Source of the DNA: Thelephora terrestris
Lineage: Eukaryota; Basidiomycota; Agaricomycetes; Thelephorales; Thelephoraceae
Reading direction: 5' to 3'
Assembly: GCA_015956445.1 (NCBI GenBank)
Contig: WIUZ02000011.1
Location: 124,001 to 188,000, forward strand
DNA: 64,000 bases
A program made the position numbers and the translations under genes. Positions 1 to 12,371 of the stretch are shown piece by piece. The notes below the pieces were generated by a model, which made no database searches, was not told where the DNA came from, and worked only from the letters and a program-made list of their open reading frames with translations. Numbering within the stretch: position 1 is the first letter of the stretch; every line of letters begins with the position of its first letter.

Positions 1-3000
1 GGGTATCTGAAGGTCGAGTGGGTGGCTCGGCTGGCGCTGCGGTTGTGACGGCAGTAGATTCCCTCACAGACTCCCAACCCGAGTCCCTCTGTTCCCTCGC
101 AGACTCTCGAGCGGCAGGGCGTTCCTTCCTGTCCCTCTCGTCCCTTCGATGCCTGTCCCGACTATCTCTTCCTCCATTACGATCCCTGTCTCGCTCCCGT
201 TCACGCTCCCTCTCCCTGTCTTTCTCTCGTTCTCTCTCCCTTTCTCTGTCCTTGTCCCTCTCGTTCCTGTCCCTTTCTCTCCTGTCCCTGTCTCCGTGAC
301 GGTCTCGGTCTCGTTCTCTGTCCCTGTCCTCTCGGTCACTCTCTCGGCCGGATGGTCTGTCCCTCGCACCCCGATCTGACCTCGCACTCTCGCGGCGTGA
401 AGGTCCAGGTCTCGAGTCCCTTCTCTCCTCTTCTCCAGCTGACCTGGAATGTCCTGCACTTCCGCGACTGTCCAGGCTCGGGTTCCGCGTGCCTGGTCGC
501 GAAGGAGAGGTCGACCTTCTACGAAGCAGGTGCCCGTTCTGGTCGTATTGAGAAGAGAGCTTGTCCATATCAGACTTGTCGGGCGGACGGGAACCCATCG
601 ACATCTTGGCAGTCTCCCGAAGCTCGTGAGCGGAAGGTTTCTGGCTGGGAATTGTGGGTGGGAGCATAGTGTTCTGTGGAGACTCTCTCCTTTCATCGAG
701 CCCACGGTCTCTTGAAGAGGAGTGGTTGATGCCGGACGGCGAAGTCGGGCGTGATTGGTCCTTCATGTGGGCGAGGTCTCTCCGTGCATCCACAGCATGG
801 ACGGGACTCGATCTCCTCGGTTGTGTAGGCGCTTGTTTCGCGGGTCCTGTGGGCGGCTCTCTCGTAGGCTGTGGTGTACCGGATTTGTTGACTTCAGGAT
901 TATCAGGGGAGGTGTCCATTTTATCTCTTCCAACTCGCTTGATGTAGTCAGGTCGAGGGACGCTCTCTAAGGTAGACTTCGTCGAGGGTTGGCTAGCCTT
1001 CGGCTGTACTGGTGCCACAATACCGTTGTTCGCGCCTGATACGTGGGATCGAGGAGCTGAAGGCGGGTTTGCACTAGCGGAACCTGTTCCAGCAGGAGTT
1101 GAAGTTCTCGCCGGACTATCAACTCTCGTTACATTACCAGATTTGTGATCCGTAGGAAGAGCCCAAATAGACTCCCGCTTCTTGAGACTTGCATGGTACG
1201 CCCTCGCAAGGATCTTGAGATCACCCCGTTCCTCTTTCTCCAACAAGCGGTCGAGTACTGTCACGAGGGAGTAACCTGCGGTCCCGGAAGCGGCGGCGAC
1301 GGGAAAGACCGGTAACACCTCCTTCAGGACAATGACGGCATTGTAGACGTGCATGAATTCTCCGGTTTCGATGCAATCGATAAGAGCCTGTGGTATGGTT
1401 TTGACAATCAGCACAACAAAAACCCAAGAACGCGCAAGACCAGCCTTTGTCAACTTCCTGTGGCACTTTCTGTTGAATTGCTGCACCTCCGACCACTTTG
1501 CTAGGTCGCTGACCGCAACGGTAGGCTTGTTCGTCCACCGCAGTTGAAGTCCAGGAAGGTAAGCAGCCTTGCCAGCACTCTTGACTCGATTATCCTGCAA
1601 GTACTGCTGTTCGTCTTGATGCCACTTTAAAAGATCCGTCAACAGCCCAAGTAGGAATCGGCCTAAGGTCGCCGTCAGTGGCAAGCGTAGGCATGGAGCA
1701 ATTGGAATACCATAGTTCCTCGCTTCATATTCACTGCAGGAGAACACAATGTTCTTGACATGATCACCGAGCAGCTGATGAGAAAGGGGTAAGTCACTGA
1801 CGCTATTTCCGTGGCGAAAAAGTAGACTTACTCGATCGTAACAAGTCAAAGTCCAGAACCCTGGGGTGCCTTGAAGGTGCATCACTCGAACGAACTGAAC
1901 ACAGAAGTCTGCATCCATGGGGGACAGAACGCATCTTGGCTGGAAACAGTGTTCAATCAGAGCATAGATCAGCGCCGCGGCCTTCGTGTCTATCAACAAG
2001 AAAGATGATTGACGTTGATCAGCCAAGTCGTGGAAGAAACATTGTATGATCAGACGAACTTCCGGCAAACCAATGATTCTTTTCTTGTTGGAGACGCTTG
2101 ATCGTGAAAGCTCTCGCAGTCGCCTGGTTCTTGTACTCCTGGGCAAGCTTATGGACGTAAGAACTGTACCTGTCCCTTTTCTGACGATGGGCAGCAGCAG
2201 TCGCACGGACCGAACGATCAGAGGATCGTTCCGCGGCACTATACTTGCTATCTTCCTGTCTGCTTAAGGTGCGAAGCGCTGCCTGCTCTTCATCGTAGCG
2301 CGCGCCCGGCGGTGAGAGATCGTACGTTGATAATTGCCAAAAGGTGAGGTAGAACGCAGGACTAGGGCCAAGTGTGAGGTGATTGGCGGTAAGATTGTAC
2401 ACCCGGTCTGGCATCAAACGAACTCACCCTATTGCCTCGATTGCGCCTGGAGGTGCGATCTTCTTCACATCATCGAACAGTGCAGCTAATTGTGGCAGCC
2501 ACTGAGGCTCCTCCGGCTTCGGGGTGGAAGACTCAACAGCTTCCATAGCGACATCATGAGATTCTTCAGCGGCAGGCGTGGCATCTTTGGCCGACTGTTC
2601 TGTGGTTGTCCCAGAGACTGTGGGAGAAGCGACACGAGAAGGATTTGCTGTGGGCTCTCTCTTGGCTGTGAGTTTTGCTTTGAGACGTCGTTCTTCCTCT
2701 TCGCAGGCTGCCCTTTCTTGCTCAGCTTTTGCCAATGCAGCGTTCTGAATGACAAGTACACCTCGGGTTAGGATGAGAGATAAATGAAAGACAAGTGTCG
2801 TACGAGGAGAGTTTCGTTGAGCTTCGGTCGGATGATCTGCATACAGATCGGCGCCGAGATGCCATAAAGCTCGCCTAAATCCGCAAGGGAAGGAAGAATC
2901 TTAGAATTGTAGTCCTCAGCGGAGATCACGTCAGGAGAGGTCAGAAGTTCCAGGTACTGGAGCAAAACACCATGAGTCTACGGGAAAATGGAAAACACCG

Positions 3001-6000
3001 TCGATCAGTCTTCTTCCGTCTCCGAAAAATGAATAGCCATACCGCATCATACAAGCTGGCCAGGGACTTGAGATGTGTATCTTGAGCCGTGAACACACAA
3101 GATTGCCGCTGTTGCGCAACCTGAATGAGGAGCGGCAAGGCTAGGGATGAATCCAACAGCGTCTTTCCGAGCCGTTGGGGGCCTCTGAGCGTCACTTCGC
3201 TGGGATCCAAGCGCGCGCCTCGGGTGTTCGAAGCCACGGCCTCAATCCTCAGGGTTGGACCACCGGCCATGGCACTGATCTGTGCGTCCGAAAGGCTTGG
3301 CAGAGGCTCAATACCAGCCATCTTCCAAATCAACTCGCGCAACACGACAATCTCCGTTGTCTGCCCGTTGTACAGCTGGTGGACAATGTACTTGATGACC
3401 GGGGTCAGATCTGCGCTGTATCTCCTAAACAGCATCCCCGTGAAGGAGGCGAGACCTTTGGAAGGACGGAAAGGATTTATGATGAGAGGGGCGCCGAAGC
3501 GAGGAACGTAGAGGACAAACTTTGAAGCCAGTCGGTGGTGTTGACGCCATCATCCTTGACCCTCTCCTTGTCCGGATTTGCGAGCGCATCCAGAATCATG
3601 AACACGAGGACGTCGAAGCTCATGTTGGTCGAGTACTTCAATACTTGAATGACCACCCCGGCGAGGTTGTCGTACGCCATGATTTGATTCACCGCATTTC
3701 CGAAGAAGATGCATGGATTCGAATGCGCAAGCTTGGCGACCGGCCCGGCGAGACTGTCGATGGTGTTATGTGATAGTCGCCGAAGAATACCCTTGGCTTC
3801 CCGGTCGACCTGAACTGCTCGAACGCGGAGCTCTGGGTGTAACTTGTACGTGTTCTTCTTCCACTCTCCGTAAAGCCTCCACCGAATAGTTGTGTCGTAT
3901 TGCCTGATCATGTTCCAGACTTCCACAGTACAAACCGCGTTCCCTCGGATGAGACAAAGCGCGGGAAGCATGTGAAGCCGAAGGACCTTCAACCAGAACT
4001 GACGGATAGGATTCTCGGGGTCGGGGAGTCCAACGGGTTTCTTCGTCTCGGGGTCCATCGGTACCTGTTACATTCACACATTTTTCCAACGTCGGTATTG
4101 ACATCACGGGTTGAAGAATAACGTTTGTCCCGGGGACTGCTCACCGTGGTCGCGAGGTGGTGACGCCCCAATCGCAAGAACTTGGTGACGAACAATGGAT
4201 CGCGGGAGATGTGAACCGTGATGAACCGCATGAACGGTTCCACGAAGTCCACTAGGTCAGAGAGTTGCGTGCAGACAGGGACACGTTCGGTCCATTTGGG
4301 GAAGAAGAAGACAAAGTCCCAGACGCTTGTACTTGGAGGGGTCGGGGCCCAAAAAGTCAAATGGGGCTTGCGAGCAGGGGCGGGTTGAAGACCTGCAGCA
4401 CCGTAGCGAGCCTTTGGCTGCAAAAATCCGGTAGGTCGTTCTTTTGTGATGAGAGTTGACTCATACAAGGACGCGATGGAGTGCTTCATGATACGGATCA
4501 CAAGATCAGCGAGCTGCGGGTTTGCATCCACCATCCAGGGGTACATCGTAATGAGCGAGATTGCGGGTCGGATAGCACCAATCGAAAGGAGAGCCGAGAC
4601 AACCCCAAGTTTTTGGTTGCTCTTTTCCTTAACCTCGGCAGGTTTGGGGGTAGAAGGTGTTGAAGGCTTTGGCTTCGAGGTCGAATTAACGGATTCAAGT
4701 GGAGCGGCCATCGCCAATTGACTGATCTTGGCCCCAACAATGCGAGACTCGACCTTCGCGAGGTAGTCCTTGTGGGCTTGCTTCATTCCTTCGTCATCAG
4801 GAGCGAGCTGCGTGAACGAATCAGCTTAACTTGAGTTGGAAGACAGAAAAGGCATCCTCACGTGAGGAAATAGAGCTTCGAGACTCAAATATCCCTCTCG
4901 AACAAGGAGCGCCGCGAGGAAGTAAAGGTTCATTGGTGTATTATCAGTCGTTTCCGGGTGCTGATGGAGTGGTTAGTTCTTTCAACAAAAGCGTGGTCGA
5001 GTGGCTCACGTTATAGTGAGCAAATTTGAACCCCAGGACTTGAGCGAGAACTTCATTCGGTTTGTTCAAATCCGATGGAGCACTATCTGAGAGAACTTCC
5101 GCGTTGGCGAGAACGTCGTCGAAACGGGTGCTACCTGAGCTCTGTGGTGGCGCTTCAGAGAGTAGCGTAGGAGCCCAAGGCGATAAAGAAAGTAGAGCCA
5201 GGAAAAAAGTATAGTGAGTCGCCAGGTGAGTTGCGAAGATGTCCAAGAACACGTCAAGTGCGCGATTGGGATCGAGATCAAAGTGGCCGATGAGGCTGAC
5301 CACCCGACCCCAGACAGATGAGGCTCGTTCATGTATCATATCGGTAGGTTCGACCGGCAGACCCGTGGCGGATGAGTGGGGCGGGCCAACGCTGCTGGTA
5401 ATTTCCGTAACCAGTTTGCTGTATCCTTCCGTTTGTTCTCGCAGAAGGTTGACTTTGTTTTGCTTGTAGCTGGCGAAAGCATGTCAGCGTGTATTGGATG
5501 CGCAAGAGGTAAGATTGAACCAACAAAAGGCTGGTCCTCGTTCGAACTTCGCGCTTGTCCCAGTACGACTTGTCAAAACTAAGACCGGCAGCGTAAACCA
5601 GGCCGGTATCGAGCCTTTCTCTGCAAAGACCTGGTTGAAGAATTCCGGCAGCCTGGGGGACTGTTCAATGCCACGGACGAAATAACGGTATATTCACATA
5701 CCAAGAGCTTCTTCACGAGATCTGCGACCGCCTGTTTATCTCTCTCGCCATTCCTTTGTTGTTCATTCCCTGAGGCGCCTTCACTTGATTTTGCTTCCAC
5801 TACTAATTCATCAAGTTCTATGTCGATCGACCAAATCATGTCTACAAGTGACCCTCCCAGCCATGTCAAGCTTGAAGGCTCCGTGGTTGGAGAAGACGTC
5901 GACGGGAGACCAGAAAGAACAGACTGTACGAAGGTCACAAAAGCGGGAGGTGTGAAATATTTGTGCTTGGACCATGACGAAAGGGTGGCTGTCAGAAGCG

Positions 6001-6520
6001 TGTTGTAGGCTGTGTAGAGGTCGTCACTGCCTTGTCCGTTTGGGCTGGCAGAGTGCAATTTGAGGAAAAGTTGTCGGCTGGGGAGGGGTGTGATATGTTC
6101 GTGAGTTTGGTAACAAGGTGTTTGGAAAACACGCGCGTACCATGAAGCCTCTCCCCCGTTGTTCCAGCCGGATACGTGCTCTCGAACCAGCTTTACGATG
6201 TCCATCATCGTTGGAATTGTAACTGTTCCACTCGTATCCTGAACACCAGCGAGGTCCTGTCCGTCAAAAAACGTGGACGAGGACTCGAAACCAGTCCCGT
6301 TGGAAAGGTGGCGCCCAAAAGTCGATGACCAGTGGGCGGGTTACGAGTGAGAGTGGACGCGAGATGGAACGCAAGTCTGAGGTTGTTGTGGAACTTCGGT
6401 GAGGCAAAGAAGCGGAGGAGTCGATGACTTCCCAAAACGTGTGGCGGGCGCCTGTTTCCGAGGACGCGGGGTTAGCGATCGTCCTCCATCTGCCCCTGGT
6501 TTTGCTCAAGCTCAAAGTGT
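1..6520 (-). CDS. THO2: THO complex subunit 2 (THOC2/THO2), partial at left edge
   Basis: Large subunit of the nuclear THO/TREX complex, which couples transcription to mRNA packaging and export. The gene is read leftwards in many exons split by introns of about 50-100 nt. Around 3477-4058 the translation has the conserved THO2 blocks YGEWKKNTYKLHPELRVRAV, LAKLAHSNPCIFF and YDNLAGVVIQVLKYSTNMSF. At 2941-3435 follow the Thoc2 segment (VVLRELIWKMAGIEP, DAQISAMAGG) and the motif SSLALPLLIQVAQQRQS. At 2019-2417 lies the start of the Tho2 C-terminal domain (AFYLTFWQLSTYDLSPPGAR). From about 130 to 450 the same strand encodes an Arg/Asp/Glu-rich tail of RD/RE dipeptides, as in other THO2 proteins, and the frame is still open at base 1. 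The N-terminal exon lies near 6208-6515, but its start codon could not be fixed. The identification is secure; exon borders are approximate. Confidence 0.92.
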
Positions 6521-6605
6521 GGTGAGCTCGACACCTCGTATACTTCTCGCTCTTATACTTCCAGGATCGTGTCTGCTTCGAGGCTTTGAAACGCTCTACT
6601 TTTCA

Positions 6606-7730
6606 GATGAAGACGCTGACGTTTCACATGCATTGGATCAAACCTCCAGATGCTCTACGTGTTGCTGTTCCAGAGCTGGAACCCTTCCAATACGAATCGT
6701 ACGTTCGAGACTCCAAGATTGCACCTCCTCTCCTTGACTCTTTTTGCGTTTCTTTGTCTCTTCTCTCCACTTTGAATTACTGATTCACGCGAGTTGACCC
6801 TCACCGTTCTCTCTTACCATCAAAGCCTAAGGCTAGACCTGTAGCAGGCAAAGTTATGAGCGGCTTCTCCCAGCGTTGTTCTGGTGTGCGTTTCGATTCA
6901 TTTGGGGTGATCATGATTGGTCTGGAAACCGACCATCAGCCGGCGTTCACTGGAATTACGCCGAAGTCTCCGGAGTGTATGTGCTACACCTAGCCTGTGG
7001 TCTATGGTTGGTGGGGGTCACCCGGCCGACCATCGGCGAACCTTTGAGTTGTGTAGATGAGGGTCGTCAGTTTACCAAGACCCTACTAATGGTGCGTCTG
7101 TTCTTACCTGAGGCTGAGGCGTGCTCACCCCCGCGCTCGATTGGTTTTGCATTTGCAGGCCACCACGTTTCCTCTAATTCTCGGCGTCACTCTTGCGAGA
7201 CTGGAACACTATGAGTTCTTCCCCGGCGAGAACCCAGTCGGAAATTGGGTGCGGATGGTCGGGTCGATGAAGAATGGGTTTCTTTCTTCATCCAGCTGGA
7301 ACCCTGCTGATTTCTGAGAAAGGCCGCAGCTGGTTTCATCCCGAGCTGGAAACCGGCCCTTCCGGACAGCAGAATCCCGCAAGTAAGCATCAATCCTTCC
7401 ACGTGGCACCACCTGCGGCCTGCTCCATCCGTTCGTTTCACTCCAATCTTTCCCCATTTGTTGAAATAGTTGCAAATCGGAGGCCAGTACTTTCCGTCAC
7501 TATCCCTCGCGCAGGCTGTGATGTCGTTGTGATGCCCGGTGCGTTTGGAAAAGCGATCCATCTGGTCAGTCCGCGACACACATCAATACCTGCTCGTAGA
7601 GTCGGCCTCAGACGCTCTGGAAACTCTTCGAATACTCGGAGAACGATGATGGGCATGTTACGAACAGCAAGTCGCGCATCTCTGCCCGGCAAAGGGGCTG
7701 TCCAACGCCCCAACGCCAACAAAAGCTGAA
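6606..7730 (+). other. Possible multi-exon gene, not recognised
   Basis: This stretch lies downstream of a C/T-rich region and is divergent from THO2. An open segment at 6606 (MKTLTFHMHWIKPPDA...) ends at a GTACGT donor, and two different frames stay open at 6840-6990, one ending near a GTATGT donor. A further coding-like piece sits at 7160-7310 (TFPLILGVTLARLEHYEFFP), directly after a CAG acceptor. I could not chain these into one reading frame and do not recognise the protein. It may be a short host gene or its remains. Confidence 0.28.
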
Positions 7731-7794
7731 TGTTTGAATGTCGATCTACGAGAGCTTCCCCGTACTTAAGCTTGAGCCGCTGCCTTCCATCAGT

Positions 7795-8060
7795 TTTGTT
7801 CTGACATCTATATGTGTATGTCAAACACTCCCTGATACCAGTGACTAGGTCTCGATGTAAACTGAGAGGAAGTCGAGGATGAGAGTGCGTCGCAGTAATG
7901 TTTTTCTACCTTAAAGCTCTGGTATCTGCATTCCTCTTCACAGTCGCCTTCGGCATCGTTGCGAGGACATCTAGAAAAGGAACAAACTCGTGAACGTCGT
8001 TGCGGCGTTTGGCAATAAGCATGTCGACTGGAAATGAATCCGGCCACCCTTGAGATTCGC
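7795..8060 (+). pseudogene. 5' fragment of a GH25-like gene
   Basis: The segment matches the promoter and first exon of the GH25-like gene at 19169. Both share the upstream block (TGTATGTCAAAC, then GATACCAGTGACTAGG here or GATACCTGG there, then CGAGGATG) and a start at 7900 for a signal peptide of the same design (MFFYLKALVSAFLFTVAFGI here, MFFCLTALVSALLFTAVFGI there). The frame is lost soon after the signal peptide; VDWK of the GH25 domain can still be traced near 8020, and nothing of the rest follows. It looks like a truncated duplicate that decayed. Confidence 0.7.
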
Positions 8061-8440
8061 CTCTCCTGCAGTCGACATTTCGTCGCATCTGATGACCTTG
8101 GGTGGCCCGCGCTCTAATGACCGTCGCCATCCCCAGAGTCCCCCTCGCTTTCTCAGATAGAGGGCGATCAACTAAGCCTATGAGCTACCCTCGTTTCATG
8201 ACTTGCAGGCCCAGCTGGGACTCTAGGCACGAGCATTACGGATTATAACTGTATGAGCTGCCCGTGTGACAATTTAGGAGTGAAGGAAGATACGCAGTTC
8301 CGATTTGCAAGCTTCGGCGTGCTCAAGAGGCGAGCGCTTGAATACTAAGGTTGTTTGAGTCGTGGACCCGCAGATCAAAACAGGCGGCCATAAAAGCGCT
8401 CTTGATCTTGTCATCCGCAGATACAACAGCCACACTCGAG

Positions 8441-9774
8441 ATGGATTACAGGTCGGTCTGTCACCACGGAGACTGACTTTGAGATGCTAACCGGTGTTCA
8501 TTGTGGTTAAAAGTTGTCTAAAAGAGCAAGGCAAATCACGAGAAAGGTCCCCACTGGACCCACGTCACGCCAAGGGGCTCAGTCCTATGGCACTGGCTCT
8601 CGTCCCCCTCGAGGCCCCAGCCCTCCACCGCATCCAATAAATCAACACTCCTCCGACGGACAACATGAGGAAACCTACGTCAAGCGTGATCCATCACTTT
8701 CCTTCCCTCCAAACCTCGCCAATCGCTGGATGGCTTGTACCGCCATCTTCCTCCTCATAGTCCTGACCGTGATCTCCCTCTTCTGCAACGATTTCCCCAA
8801 CAAAATGTTCCAATACAATGAGGTCATGGCTCGGATGCGCGAACAGCAAGCTTCGATGAACAAAGAAACGAGGTACCTAAACGATGAGCGCATCGCCCTC
8901 CGCCGCGAGTCTACTCACCTGGAGGAAGAGAGGCTGGCACACGAATCGTCCATCCTGAAGATGGAAGGGGAGAGACAGGCACTTGAGTCTGCGATCAGCC
9001 ATTCGGAACAGGAGAGATCGAGGCTCGAAAAGCAGAAACAAGTGGTAGAGGCGGAAAGATCGAGGCTCGAGAAGCAGACCCACCTGCTGAAGGATGAAAG
9101 ACATTCGCTGGAGAAGGAGGAGTTGGAATTGAGGGAAGAGAGGGAAAGGTGGGAAGAGGCCCGCGACGAACTGACCATCCCCAAAGGCGCATTCTGGGAG
9201 GTCGTCTTGCCTGCGTGGGATTGTCGTGCGTACGGCAAACGCGAATACTGGGGAATCTTACGCAATGTTCCTGAGGGCCGTTCCGAAATGGACGCATGCA
9301 TGAATATGCCCGTCGAGATCAAGGGCGTCACCATCAGGCGACCGGATCGTTGTCAGTTCAGGGGGCCCATGAATGGCTTTTGGATGGTCGATTGGGATCA
9401 GCCTGATTGCAAGCCATGGCATCAGGGCTTTTTCGATAAGGTATATTGGGACAACCCGTGGTGGTTTCGCTATCGCATTCCATTTGGCTAACGAACATCA
9501 ATTCCAAGGGTTGCACGAACCGGGGGTCAGGCCTCCGCCAGATCGAAGCCGAGGTCGTCGGCATCAACGATAAAGGAGATCAGGACTGGCGTCTCCTCTG
9601 CGAGACCACGCCTATGATATGGAACCACATCAATTATACCAGTCCTGCCCACTGCGAGGTGAGTAGCAACTTTTTCTCTCGCTCTTCCCGACGATCGAGT
9701 ACTGACTGTGTGACGACGCTCAGGATCGTGGAAAGAAAATCGCGGTGTGGTATGTCCCCGACGATAGGTGTTGA
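8441..9774 (+). CDS. Type II membrane protein with coiled coil and eight-cysteine C-terminal domain (paralog 1)
   Basis: Four exons: 8441-8451, 8525-9440, 9509-9658 and 9724-9774, all with GT/AG introns (73, 68, 65 nt), giving 375 residues. Layout: a basic, proline-rich cytoplasmic N-terminus; one membrane span near residues 70-92 (ACTAIFLLIVLTVISLFC); a charged coiled coil near 100-225 built of repeats such as RSRLEKQ and ERQALESA; and a C-terminal domain of about 145 residues with eight cysteines, marked by ACMNMPVEIKGV, WDQPDCKPW and CTNRGSGLRQIEAEVVG. The C-terminal domain resembles, from memory, a family of uncharacterised proteins repeated in Agaricomycete genomes. A second copy lies at 12372-13733 with the same exon plan, which fixes the short first exon and start codon. 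A TATA-like ATAAAAG lies about 50 nt upstream. Function unknown; a surface or secretory-pathway role is inferred from topology only. Confidence 0.82.
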
Positions 9775-10279
9775 TTAAGTTGAAGGAACAAGACAAGAGT
9801 GATTCCGATGGTCATCAATTATAACAAGGCTCTTATATGCGAATCCGTTCGCTTCTGTACAGTATCATTAGCATCTGATGTAGGGCCAAATCACCAAATT
9901 CCCTCCTTTTCGCCCACTCCAGGCCCTTCCCAGTTCATTGCAGTGATGCCAAGTGCGTTCAGAACGTTCGGCCCAACGAACTTATAAAAGGTATGAGTGA
10001 TCCACAATCGTCACCGCGAGTGCACCGAAGTTCAGTAGACTGTCACGATCTCGACGGCTGTTTTTGCGATGGAGAGCGCTCTTTATTATCATAAATAAGT
10101 AACTTGCCGTGTGAAAGCACCGTATCTCCCTTCCTCCCCGGCACGATCAGCTCCCGGGCCGACGCTCGTGTCGGTTGGCCCGATTAGACCCTAGTCGAGC
10201 CTTGGAGCCAACCCATCAGCCATAAACCACAACCATACCGTGTCTTCGGGCCTATATCACTCCGAGTTTCACCTGAACC
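9775..10279. other. Intergenic, no gene seen
   Basis: Spacer between the membrane/coiled-coil gene and the F-box gene. No convincing coding segment on either strand. The last 100 bases are presumably the F-box gene promoter. Confidence 0.6.
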
Positions 10280-11918
10280 ATGTCTGTGCCCCTATCCTAC
10301 TTAACCGCGCTCCCTACGGAGATCTTGGAAACGATTCTCCTACATCTGCCCGGCCAGGATATTATCAAGACGGAAGCGGTAGGAAGGTCAATTGTAGGTG
10401 AATCGCTACTGACCTTGCATTGCGCAACCCAGGTAAACAAACGCTTCCGCGATCTCGTCCGCAACTCGCCCGCTCTACAGCACCGATCCGAGCTCTTTGA
10501 CATCGGGCTAATCGACAATCCACGTTATCCTTGTGATTTCACCGAGCGTCGAAGACTATGCTCGAGGTACACCCACAAGTGGACGAGTGCGAAAGATATG
10601 GTGAAGACCACCCACGCGTTCTACCCTGCCAAATCTTCCAGTTGGACGACCGCTAAGTATTCCGGGAATGGTCTTTTCGTCTCCTACCCCTGGAAGGACG
10701 AGGGTCTCACTTTTCTCTATGTCCCGCCGGTCACGAGTCAAAGGCCGCCCAAGACCTGGAGCATCCCGCAGTTCTCCTTTAGGGCCGCGAGCTATGCCGC
10801 ATACCCGCCGGAAAATGTCGTTGCCATTGCCGAACTGAGGCAAAAGTGCGCACTGTCGTTTGTTCAAAGCTTTAGTGTTTGGCGACTGATCGTCCTTAGC
10901 TCTATCCGCGTACATATTCTGAACCTTCGAGACGGCTCCCCTTGTGACAAACTCCCTTCCGGCATAATCACGTGGGAGGCTCCGTCCTGGGCGAACACAC
11001 AAACCGTAGAGTCTATGAGTATGACCAGCTCCAGGATCGCGACGTACCTTCACTGCTGGTGCGAGCAATTGCCAGATTGTGAAGTGTGGAAAATAATTGT
11101 GTGGGATTGGAAGATGGGAAACATGGTAACCTTCCTGTCTCATGAGCAGCCGTGTATCACTCATTCCATTCCAGGTTCTTGATGTTCAACCCACGGACTG
11201 GAGGGACCTCTCGGTCAATGTGACTGCCCAGGTTGTCTTTTTGGACGAATTTAGAATTGCCTTTTTACCCAAGCTGTGCCCGGGTGGGGAGCTGGTCGTG
11301 TTTGACACCCTCATTCCCCAGCATGACCCTGGAAGCGTGCAGCGATTCGAGTTCCCGCGGTCGTTTCACGGTCAGCCGGCTCGGATAGCAGTCGATCGTG
11401 GCCGGTATTTGGGGAGATCCACCAGGGACGAGGCATTCATCGGTGACCCTTCTCAGGCCATCTTCGTCGTGTGGCTTAAGGGAGGCCGGGGGCCCAAAAT
11501 TTCGCTCGTTTTGCGGGCTCAAACTCTACTTGAGCAAGAGTACCAGGGGCGGGCAGGCTTTCGTGTACCCTGGGATGCGTGGCGAAAATATGCTTCGATT
11601 ATGGAAGTCCCGAAGGGAGGCACCCATATATTCACCTTCGTTCACAATGCTCAGGTGATGCTTGTGCGCGCATCGAGTCCCCGGTTCACACCTCGGGTCT
11701 ACTATGTCGACACCTTTGACTTTAGCCGGCGCGGTTCCCTGCGACTCCTGGGCGGCGCTGATGGAAGCGAGGGAAAGGCGTTATTCGAAGGCGAAATGAG
11801 TTTGGAGTTCAAGTCGGAAGAAGGTATGGACGTGCGGAGAAACTTGAGTTCGCTGAGTGACGGGACTTTGTTTTGTCTGGCGAGTGGATCCCTTTACAGC
11901 GGTGAAGTCTCGGGCTGA
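10280..11918 (+). CDS. F-box domain protein
   Basis: Four exons: 10280-10378, 10433-10845, 10900-11125 and 11175-11918 (introns 54, 54 and 49 nt), giving 493 residues. The N-terminus is an F-box: LTALPTEILETILLHLPGQD, followed across the first intron by VNKRFRDLVRNSPALQ, which matches the usual F-box helix pattern of fungal proteins. The first two introns are multiples of three with no stop, so an unspliced reading stays open but interrupts the F-box. The rest is a long beta-rich region seen in many basidiomycete F-box proteins (VVKTTH-like, HILNLRDGSP, DTLIPQHDP). F-box proteins bind Skp1 and bring substrates to SCF ubiquitin ligases; the substrate cannot be guessed. No sign of damage. Confidence 0.88.
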
Positions 11919-12371
11919 TGTTGTGAAAAGGGGACGCAGAGTGATGGCGCCGTCCAGTTGCACCTTTGGGAAATGGTTTGAGAAAGTCGTTTGGTTTGGT
12001 AAGTCCGATCTCTTGGAGCTTGGCACTGGATGACCCTTGACGAGCTCGATAGACACCCGCTCAGGAGCCTTGTATACGTCAACTGAGTTGTTTGGGGACC
12101 GGGATATTGTTCAAGGATGTTGGTCGTCTGATGCCGTTAATCGAGTCGATTCCTTCCCGTCAGCTAAGCTCGGCAGAATTACGATGCACTGATGGGCACG
12201 GCGGGCACCGATAAGTATTGTGAGGAAATTTCGCAGAGAAGGTCGATACGTGTGGTGACCAAGGGGATATATAATGGGTGAACCGCTGGCATCACATCGC
12301 GTGCCAGCGAAGACGGATGCTCACAGGCGCCCGCTGATTGCACTTCCGCGCTCGCAACAGCCACACTCGCA
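11919..12371. other. Intergenic, promoter of paralog 2
   Basis: No gene seen. A TATATAATG stretch near 12268 and the sequence CAACAGCCACACTCG just before the next start codon parallel the region upstream of the paralog at 8441, so the duplication included promoter sequence. Confidence 0.5.

Noticed and set aside
18-715. Several long plus-strand open frames rich in Ser, Leu and Arg
   Set aside because: They are the low-complexity complement of the THO2 Arg/Asp/Glu tail; the minus frame fits the known gene.
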